From Parietichytrium sp. I65-24A (Eukaryota > Sar > Bigyra > Thraustochytrida > Thraustochytriidae), in NCBI GenBank assembly GCA_012862575.1, contig BLSF01000044.1, forward strand, positions 124,001 to 188,000: a stretch of 64,000 bases of DNA, in the 5' to 3' direction. Every line of letters starts with the position of its first letter. Within the stretch, counting starts at the first letter, position 1. The notes beneath the pieces are model-generated. The model was not told the origin of the DNA and ran no database searches. It saw only the letters and a program-made list of their open reading frames with translations. Shown piece after piece: positions 57,871 to 64,000 of the stretch. A program made the translations under genes and the position numbers.

Positions 57871-59340
57871 ATGAGCAGCGTTCAAGAGCGCATCAAGGCG
57901 CTGGAGCGCTCCAAGTCGCAATCAAGCGAGTCCCCTAAACCCAGCCCAGCAAAGTCCGGCAGCGAAATGCTGAACAAATCAGAGTCCAGCAGATTGTCGG
58001 TGGCGGAAATCAGAAATAGGTTCAACACTTCGTCTGCGTCAGAGAGAACTGTTTTGAGCAGAGGTTTAAGCTCAAGCTCGGGCTCCCCAATGTCATCTCC
58101 AAAGCTGGGTGTGTCCCCTCGCAAGCCTGTCTTGAGCAAGCAAGCTTCGAATGTTTCCACTTGCGGAGAGGAGGATGGTGGAAACCTTGCAGCCAAGGAG
58201 CAAGGCGAGCCTGGATCCGACTCGTCGAAAACGACAGAGCAAAGAGAGAAGATGCCGTTGCCCATTGCTGCACACCCACCTCCAAATAAGATCTCAAAGA
58301 CAAGCTCGTCTTCCAGCACAGCAGAGGAGACAGACAAGTCAAAAGATTCCAATACGAGGAACCGCAAAAGTTCTGGCGAAGATGATGGCGCTGATGAGAA
58401 AAGGCCATCTATCGCAGAGCTGAAGAACAAGCTTGCAAGTCAGTCACGCAAGTCCTTGGAACGTACTGGGTCAAGCGATATCATCGAGGCCTCCAAGAGT
58501 TCATCAGTTTCCGACTTGAAAAGCAAGCTAGGGTTAGTCGGTCCAGGTGCAGGCAAAGGCTTTCCATTTGGTGTCCGGAAAATGCCAAGCAGGGATTCTA
58601 TGGACTCTGTGGAAAAGCAGGCGGATGAGAAGTCTGCCGAGAGAGATGATGAGGATACTCCAATGGAAACTGCTGAAAAGTTGCGAGGGTCCGCCGACGG
58701 TGCCTCGAGTAGTTCAGGGTCTATGCAGCATCTGAGTCTGGGCCGGCCAATGGTTCAACGACAAAGGCGAAGGCCGACAAGTCTCAAGGCCGTTGCGCTC
58801 GCTCACGTTGGTCTCATGAGCGCGAAGGAACATGCTAATGCCGCAGTTTCAAGGAACAAGTCTTCCATAGACCTCTCGCCTGGAAGTACGGAATTGCTGT
58901 CTTCGAAGAGCACCGAGGTGCGTGAATCGAAGGCGGAAAGCCGCGTAAAGGAGCCTAGCAAACCTTCAACAAAGGAGTCTGTTTCAAGTGATTCGGACGC
59001 GGAAGAGGATGACCTCGAGATGGAGGAGAAAGGAAATGGCGACACTCAGCCACTGGGCCGGTCGGGCAATGATGAAGAAGATCAAGAAGAAGAAGAAGAT
59101 GATGATGATGACGATGACGACGACTTTGTTCAAGTGGAGACCATCAAGTGCCCCAAAGAAAGTGCTAGCTCGCAAAGTCTCACAAAACACAGCGAGGAGG
59201 AAGTGGAAAGCGACGAGGATTCCGATGATGACTCGCTACCGCCAAAGCCATCTGAGCCGGCCAGAAGCAAAGGCAGCGCTACGAGAATCGCCGAGGAGGC
59301 GAGCGAAGAAGACGACATCGATGAAGACGATTTAATCTAG
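57871..59340 (+). CDS. Ser/acidic-rich disordered protein with repeated S[VI]xxLKxKL motifs
   Basis: I do not recognise a family. The 489-residue frame is almost wholly low complexity (Ser, Glu, Asp, Lys), with an extended acidic stretch (DEEDQEEEEDDDDDDDDDF, ~400). Against this background, short helical motifs recur: SVQERIKALER (3-13), SVAEIRNRF (43-51), SIAELKNKL (180-188) and SVSDLKSKL (212-220), the last followed by GKGFPFGVRKMPSR. A basic block RPMVQRQRRRPTSLKAVALA lies at ~290. Such S-x-x-E-L-x-x-K-[LF] motifs resemble short actin- or capping-protein-related helices, as in CapZIP and some fungal cortical proteins. That link is weak. Start context ACCAAAATGA. Real coding is supported by length and the conserved-looking motifs. 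Confidence 0.7.
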   Translation: MSSVQERIKALERSKSQSSESPKPSPAKSGSEMLNKSESSRLSVAEIRNRFNTSSASERTVLSRGLSSSSGSPMSSPKLGVSPRKPVLSKQASNVSTCGEEDGGNLAAKEQGEPGSDSSKTTEQREKMPLPIAAHPPPNKISKTSSSSSTAEETDKSKDSNTRNRKSSGEDDGADEKRPSIAELKNKLASQSRKSLERTGSSDIIEASKSSSVSDLKSKLGLVGPGAGKGFPFGVRKMPSRDSMDSVEKQADEKSAERDDEDTPMETAEKLRGSADGASSSSGSMQHLSLGRPMVQRQRRRPTSLKAVALAHVGLMSAKEHANAAVSRNKSSIDLSPGSTELLSSKSTEVRESKAESRVKEPSKPSTKESVSSDSDAEEDDLEMEEKGNGDTQPLGRSGNDEEDQEEEEDDDDDDDDDFVQVETIKCPKESASSQSLTKHSEEEVESDEDSDDDSLPPKPSEPARSKGSATRIAEEASEEDDIDEDDLI

Positions 59341-59740
59341 CGTTTCTTTCGCAAATGGGCGTTTAAGAGCAGTTGTAGCTCCTTGATGTAGCGAGTCCAC
59401 GACTCAAAAACGAAATGGGTGTACGCGAGAACTCGTTGCTTCAAGTGTTGTTGAATTAGAACAGCTACAAATCGGTATTGTAGTTGCAAACCATATAAAG
59501 TATTCCAGAATACATTTTCCAAGTGTCTTTCGTGATGTAACTCTTTGCAAAATGGCTAAAGCTACCTGTTGAGGGCTACGTGCCCGCATAGTCCCCAACT
59601 TTGTAGTCAGTTTGGCATTGTTTTCCCCTTCTTAGCGCGAAACAGAGCCAGACTGAGAACTCGTACGGAAGCTAGAAGGCAGAGCAGACCAATGGTGCAA
59701 GAAATACAGCTTCATGCACCATGACCCAGTCAGCACGCTC
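59341..59740. other. Intergenic, convergent 3' ends
   Basis: This 400 bp lies between the Ser-rich and U1-70K stop codons. It has no recognisable coding or RNA feature. Confidence 0.5.
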
Positions 59741-60580
59741 TCAGTACCGTCTTCTTTTCGAATCTCGATCTCTGTCCCAATCCCGATCACGGTCGCGGTC
59801 TCGCCCACCCCTAAATCGATCATAGTCCCTTCCACGATCTCTATCTCGGTCTCGCGAGTAATTTGCGTCTCTGTTTCTTGACTGTCCGTCGCGTCGAACG
59901 CCAAGGCGATCCTTTGCGACGCCGCCTCCAAGAGCCCGTGGCTTCCAATTCGGCACCGTTCGCGCCCTTTCCACGTCCACAACCACACTTCGCCCCCCCA
60001 GGGTCAAGCTTTTCGAGCCTTGTACGGCAGCACTGATGGCGTCATCCGAGTCGAACTCAATGAAGGCGTACTTGTGTTTCGGGTACATGATGATGTTCAC
60101 AATTTTGCCGTACTTGTCAAATTCCTGGCGAAGTTTGTCTTTGTTGATGTCCTTGGCGATTCGTCCCACAAACAGCGTCCGATAAGCGTTTTTCGTTTTC
60201 TTGTCCTCGTTTTGTTTAGGATCATATTTGCTGGCAAGCTCTTCGATCACCTTTACCTGTTCCTTGAGCTTGGCCTCCCTTTTCTGTGCTTTGTCGATCC
60301 TCTTTTGTCTCTGATTTTTCTCGCTCTCCTCCCACTCTACTTTGACGCCAGTGTCCCCGGCTGGAGCCTTGCCTAGCAGCTTAGATTTTGTCTCAAAGCG
60401 ATGCATTAATTGCGCCACCCCAGACAACGGGTTCTCGCTCTTGCCACTGGAATCGTGTGGAGCAACGTACTCCAACGGCGGCCGAGGTTGGAAAATCTCA
60501 TACACCTCCGGAGGGAGGTGCATCGTTGGCGGTCCCGTGGCTCCCTTCGCCACATTTCGTTTCTTGTATTCCCCGCGCAT
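59741..60580 (-). CDS. SNRNP70: U1 snRNP 70 kDa protein (U1-70K)
   Basis: U1-70K binds stem-loop I of U1 snRNA and helps define 5' splice sites. The 279-residue frame has the N-terminal U1-70K region with FQPRPPLEYVAPHD (~30-43), the charged helix EKNQRQKRIDKAQKREAKL (~88-106), and an RRM (~133-210) with RNP2 TLFVGRI and RNP1 HKYAFIEF. The diagnostic VVVDVERARTVPNWKPRALGG follows. The C-terminus is an Arg/Asp-rich tail (RDRDRDRGRDYDRFRGG), shorter than the mammalian RS/RD tail (437 residues in man). The protein lies in the same window as LSM3 and PHAX but not next to them. The ATG lies 25 bases beyond GACC CACGC context. Confidence 0.95.
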   Translation of the reverse strand: MRGEYKKRNVAKGATGPPTMHLPPEVYEIFQPRPPLEYVAPHDSSGKSENPLSGVAQLMHRFETKSKLLGKAPAGDTGVKVEWEESEKNQRQKRIDKAQKREAKLKEQVKVIEELASKYDPKQNEDKKTKNAYRTLFVGRIAKDINKDKLRQEFDKYGKIVNIIMYPKHKYAFIEFDSDDAISAAVQGSKSLTLGGRSVVVDVERARTVPNWKPRALGGGVAKDRLGVRRDGQSRNRDANYSRDRDRDRGRDYDRFRGGRDRDRDRDWDRDRDSKRRRY

Positions 60581-62335
60581 GGCGGCGACCCACGCACTTT
60601 TCTTGTTGTAATTTTATATATGTGGCGATCACCGTCGCTTGGGAGCTGTTTCTGACAACAACTATATAAATTGAATTTGTTCAACTTGTCAACTCTCTCT
60701 CTCCCAGTGTGCTCGGGGATACTTTCGGGGTGACGAACGCGGGAGAGAACGATCGGCGCGGTTTCAAGCGCGAGGGAAGGAGCGCTCTATGGTATGGTCG
60801 ATCGGATTCCGCGCAGAGATTTCCGCGCCGGGCTTTTCTCTCCTGCATGTGTGCGCGCGTGTGGAGCAGAGAAAAGCTTCCAAAAATCAAGGGGAAAATG
60901 TCAGAGAATTCAGGTTGTTCATCTTGGCGAGTAGTTCGTTGATCACGTCGCTTCTCACGTTCTTTGATCATGCAACTACGGCTAACTACGGCAGGGGATA
61001 CCGGTAGCGCTGCTCACTACCCTTGGGACGTTAGGTAGTAAGAAAGGTGAACTAATAGGACCACTCTAGCTAGCTCTAGAGAACTCCTTTAGTAGAATTG
61101 CTGCTTTGGATAGCAATTCATAAGAGATTCGGTAACAGGTACGGAGTTGTCAACACGACAAGCTCGCCACCACTTTCGAACCTTGTAATTTTCGTTTCGA
61201 TGAAATCAATCAAAAATGAAAGAAAAATGCCTTACTGACACTGTGACACCATCCACTTTTGACGAGTGTCACGCACACATACTGCTGCTACTCACCCTCC
61301 GTACTCAGCGCAGAATCACAGCATTCAACTCTCACACACAGTCAACAAAAAGTCACACGTCGGTCTTTCCCATTTCAAGTTAGTATCGCGCTCACGCAAA
61401 ACATCAACTCACGAAAACGAACTCGATAATTTAATCTCGATGTAATTGTTCATTTGAACATTTACTTCTAAGCTTATGTTGTTCGACTGATCGACGATGC
61501 AAGGTGTCGGTGCTATAAGTGTCGCTCCGAGGGTTCCAAGACAGCCAATGAGAATCGCTCATCGACTTGGCACGACTCGTTTCTCGCGCTGCTCTCCGCA
61601 CTACGAGTCTCTACTGCGCGCATAGCCTTCCTACCAGAGAGCTACTGGTTCTCCTACACCTACCACCGCTGCGTAGACAAATATTAGCAACAGTCATCAT
61701 TGTATAGGGAGTGTCTTACTCAAACTCTCACGGATGACAAGCGATGACAAGTTACAGGAGGTGTGGTAGAGCTATGTTAGTGGGAGGATATCGGGTAGGA
61801 ATTCTTAAGGTATAGTGTAGTTGTGCTTGTTAGAAGTGAATAGCTGCGCTTAGCGAGTGCGCTAAGAGTGCAAGGTTCGGAGTCTGAAGTGTCCCTCCCT
61901 CACTGCCTTCCTCTTCCTTCAGCTAGCGAAAAGCTTAGCACACAGTGTTAAAAGTCGATTTTTTTAGGATCCATAGTAGGGGGTAGTCATCTGCTAACCC
62001 CACAATCAGCGACTCACAAACTTCCTTATTTCCTCACAACAGCAAGAGCGTCCCCGCACGTACGATACCCCCTCCCCCGTCACCGCCTTACTGCCGGCTA
62101 GAGGTCCGCGCTGAGAGTGAGCACCGCCCCGCAGGAATTTATCTACCAGTCCTGTCAGCCTTCTCTCTTCGCAGTTCGCAGTTCGCAGTTCGCTCTTCCT
62201 ACGTGTCAGGTGTCCGCGGGACAGAGGCGAGTTAACGTACTTTCGTACCTGAGGGGGACCAGGCGTTGAAGGTCCGCGTCCCACACTGTGTCGACTTTGC
62301 CTATCGTTTGGAGAAGAGAGGAGAGCAGCAGAGAG
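60581..62335. other. Long intergenic region, divergent promoters
   Basis: This 1.75 kb lies between the divergent starts of U1-70K and the bHLH gene. A TATATAAA (60663-60670) lies about 85 bp upstream of U1-70K but its orientation is ambiguous. GCAGTTC repeats occur at 62167-62192. The DNA between 61000 and 62000 has no coding trace. Confidence 0.5.
62167..62192. repeat. (GCAGTTC)n repeat
   Basis: Three and a half tandem heptamers lie about 145 bp upstream of the bHLH start, probably in its 5' UTR. Confidence 0.85.
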
Positions 62336-63241
62336 ATGGACTCGTACGAGCTGGAGGATCTGGACCAAGTATTGGAGGATGTTGGCGTATGTGGGTCGGG
62401 GCCAGCGTCTTCTGGCATGGCGATAGGTTACCAATCGGAAGGTGGAATGGACAGCGACACGGAGGAGATGCTCAAGCTGTGCCTGCCGTTGTCGCCGCCG
62501 AAAGGGCCGCATGACTTTGCTCCCCCAGCAGAGATGGAGTTTTTGGAGCTCGGGGGTCCGGTGTATCATCAGCAGTTCCCGTCTCCACAGCCGCTTGGAG
62601 CGCACGGGCACTCTATGTCGGTTTCCGAGGAGGAGATGGAGCAGATGAGCCACGCGGATCAGCAGACGCCCAAGTCGTCATCCACGGTGGCGGATCTCTT
62701 TCGCAAGTCTAAGATCTTCACGGCCAAGGCTGATAATAGGGAGCGCAAGAGCTACCGCGAGAAGCAGCGTCGTATGCAGGTTAACAAGCGGTTCGAGTAT
62801 CTGGCAAAGTGCCTCGGCGAAAACCCGAAGAAAGAAAAGGCTGATCTTATCCAGTCTGCCATTGAAACCATCGAGTCCCTTCGGGCAGAAAATGCTGCGC
62901 TTGCTAGAAAGTTCGCGCAGACTTCTATGCAGTCCCCTATCAAGACTGAGTCCTCAGTCAACGCAAGCAACGATTTTGAGGCAAAACAGGGGCCGGCGAA
63001 ACGAAGGCGCGGGAACCCAGTGGAAGTGCTTCCTATCGTCCCGAAAGCATCTAAAGCTGGCTCGAGCCGAGAAATTGATCTCACCAAGATTCCTGGCCTC
63101 GAGCAATTGGTTAGCAAGAGTGGCATGGGCCTTCCGTCGCCAGCTGTCTTGGCAAAGCTTTTCCAGGCCCAGCAGATCGCTTCCCTTCTTCAGCCTGATT
63201 CTCAAGACTCCTCCGAGATGACTCATTCTCACTGCGCTTAA
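62336..63241 (+). CDS. bHLH transcription factor
   Basis: The first ATG (62336) gives 301 residues. A single bHLH domain spans ~135-190. The basic region NRERKSYREKQRRMQVNKRF carries Lys5, Glu9, Arg12 and Arg13, the residues expected of E-box binders (group B type). A loop with GENPKKEKADLIQ and helix 2 IETIESLRAENAALARKF follow, extending into a short zipper-like helix. The N-terminal ~100 residues are acidic (MDSYELEDLDQVLEDVG, SEEEMEQM), a typical activation region. After the domain comes a basic nuclear-localisation-like AKRRRGN, and a hydrophobic C-terminal helix (AVLAKLFQAQQIASLLQ). No PAS domain. DNA targets are unknown. Confidence 0.9.
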   Translation: MDSYELEDLDQVLEDVGVCGSGPASSGMAIGYQSEGGMDSDTEEMLKLCLPLSPPKGPHDFAPPAEMEFLELGGPVYHQQFPSPQPLGAHGHSMSVSEEEMEQMSHADQQTPKSSSTVADLFRKSKIFTAKADNRERKSYREKQRRMQVNKRFEYLAKCLGENPKKEKADLIQSAIETIESLRAENAALARKFAQTSMQSPIKTESSVNASNDFEAKQGPAKRRRGNPVEVLPIVPKASKAGSSREIDLTKIPGLEQLVSKSGMGLPSPAVLAKLFQAQQIASLLQPDSQDSSEMTHSHCA

Positions 63242-64000
63242 GAAACAAGAGCTCGACTCTCCGTCACTTTCTCGCTTCTCTCCGCTAAAGCACATAGCTC
63301 GCAAAGGCGGGGAGAGGATTGGGTTCGGCCCACTGAGTGCATTGTCCGCTCTCCTTGGGTTATCCATACCTTCCATACCGCCCCGTGCTTTGCTCACAAA
63401 ACTTTGCACACCGTCAACGTCACCCATCGTCATTTTGGTTTCTCACCTTGCGTTCCCGTTCAGAACACCTGAATTGACCGAAATTGCATAACTTGCTTTT
63501 TCTTTACTTATATACAGCTCTGAAGAACAGAGACTCCGATTAAACAAACCAAGGCAACCGTTCAAGTTCTTCGACTTTCTTTGCGCTGGTCTTTTTATCG
63601 TACACCTCATTAGATTATTTATAAACCCGATAGCAACCTCAGGCGCTCATGTTCCCCAGCAATGCCCAGCGCCGTTCGCCATCTGTCTCTCGCAAGCTCC
63701 ACATACGTTCGCGCCACGTTCGTGCCACGTCCGCAAAAGAAACCGCGTGCGCGAAACCGAACCGAAGACGCCAATCAAACTAACTACCCATCACGAGTGG
63801 TCACTAAACCGAAAACCGAAAAGCCACCTCGGACAAACAGTTCACAGCCGCAGACGACTTGTGATTTGTAAACCGATGCCGAGAAATGACCGACCAGATA
63901 TGACCAGATGATCGAAAATGATTCAATGGCCAAGTCATTGGATGACCAAAAACGAGACCAAACGAAACCAAACGAGACCAAATGTCAAAGCTGCAAGAAG
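63242..64000. other. Downstream/intergenic sequence to window end
   Basis: This lies 3' of the bHLH gene. It contains short AAACGAGACC and AAACCGAAAACC repeats near 63805-63980 and a 69-codon plus-strand frame at 63662-63871 without recognisable content. Another gene could start beyond the window. Confidence 0.5.

Noticed and set aside
63662-63871. 69-codon plus-strand frame near the window end
   Set aside because: Low-complexity Arg/Lys/Pro/Thr content from AAACCGAAAACC-type repeats; no motif.

Overview
This 64 kb window is nuclear DNA from a compact, intron-poor, probably unicellular eukaryote. Most genes are single long ORFs of 200-1475 codons. Five genes, however, have clear GT-AG introns (TRAPPC3, LSM3, a PqiA-like membrane protein, a folate cyclodeaminase and a CTFxP-repeat protein). 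All core functions are eukaryotic: cullin-3, Mediator, TRAPP, LSm, U1-70K, PHAX, ER DnaJ. Intergenic spaces of 0.2-3.7 kb are full of microsatellites, with no tRNA, rRNA or CRISPR that I could recognise and no intact transposon. No plastid-targeted or photosynthetic gene is visible, so the lineage is uncertain. An intron-poor stramenopile such as a labyrinthulomycete, or a unicellular alga, would fit. That is inference from gene style only.

Layout. 1-8 kb: C-terminal part of cullin-3, an ER-luminal CS-domain protein, a small cysteine-rich (GPI-type) surface protein, and a divergent queuosine-salvage hydrolase. 8-20.6 kb: a large HD-type cyclic nucleotide phosphodiesterase, PHAX, an Mpv17/PMP22 channel-like protein, MED31 and TRAPPC3. 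21-31 kb: an FW (NBR1-type) domain protein with a huge His/Gly tract, LSM3, a PqiA-like polytopic membrane protein and an opine dehydrogenase. 32-41 kb: a stand-alone methenyl/formimino-THF cyclodeaminase with a 36-nt microexon, an 889-residue CTFxPKI-repeat protein, and a BAR-SH3 (amphiphysin-type) protein. 42-53 kb: a bZIP factor, a USP47-like deubiquitinase with a Tudor-like domain, and a metallo-beta-lactamase/cyclic-nucleotide-binding protein. 54-64 kb: ERdj3-type DnaJ, a CCCH-ABITRAM fusion, a Ser/acidic disordered protein with repeated SVxxLKxKL motifs, U1-70K and a bHLH factor.

How they connect. There are no operons, and neighbours are functionally unrelated. Themes do recur: cyclic-nucleotide signalling (PDE; MBL-CNBD), ubiquitin/autophagy (CUL3, USP47-like, FW-domain protein), snRNA/snRNP biology (PHAX, LSM3, U1-70K), and ER folding (CS protein, DnaJ). 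The most unusual items are the two domain fusions (USP-Tudor and CCCH-ABITRAM), the MBL-CNBD enzyme with a predicted myristoylation start, the ~52-residue-period CTFxPKI repeat protein, and the queuosine-hydrolase homologue that has lost family motifs.
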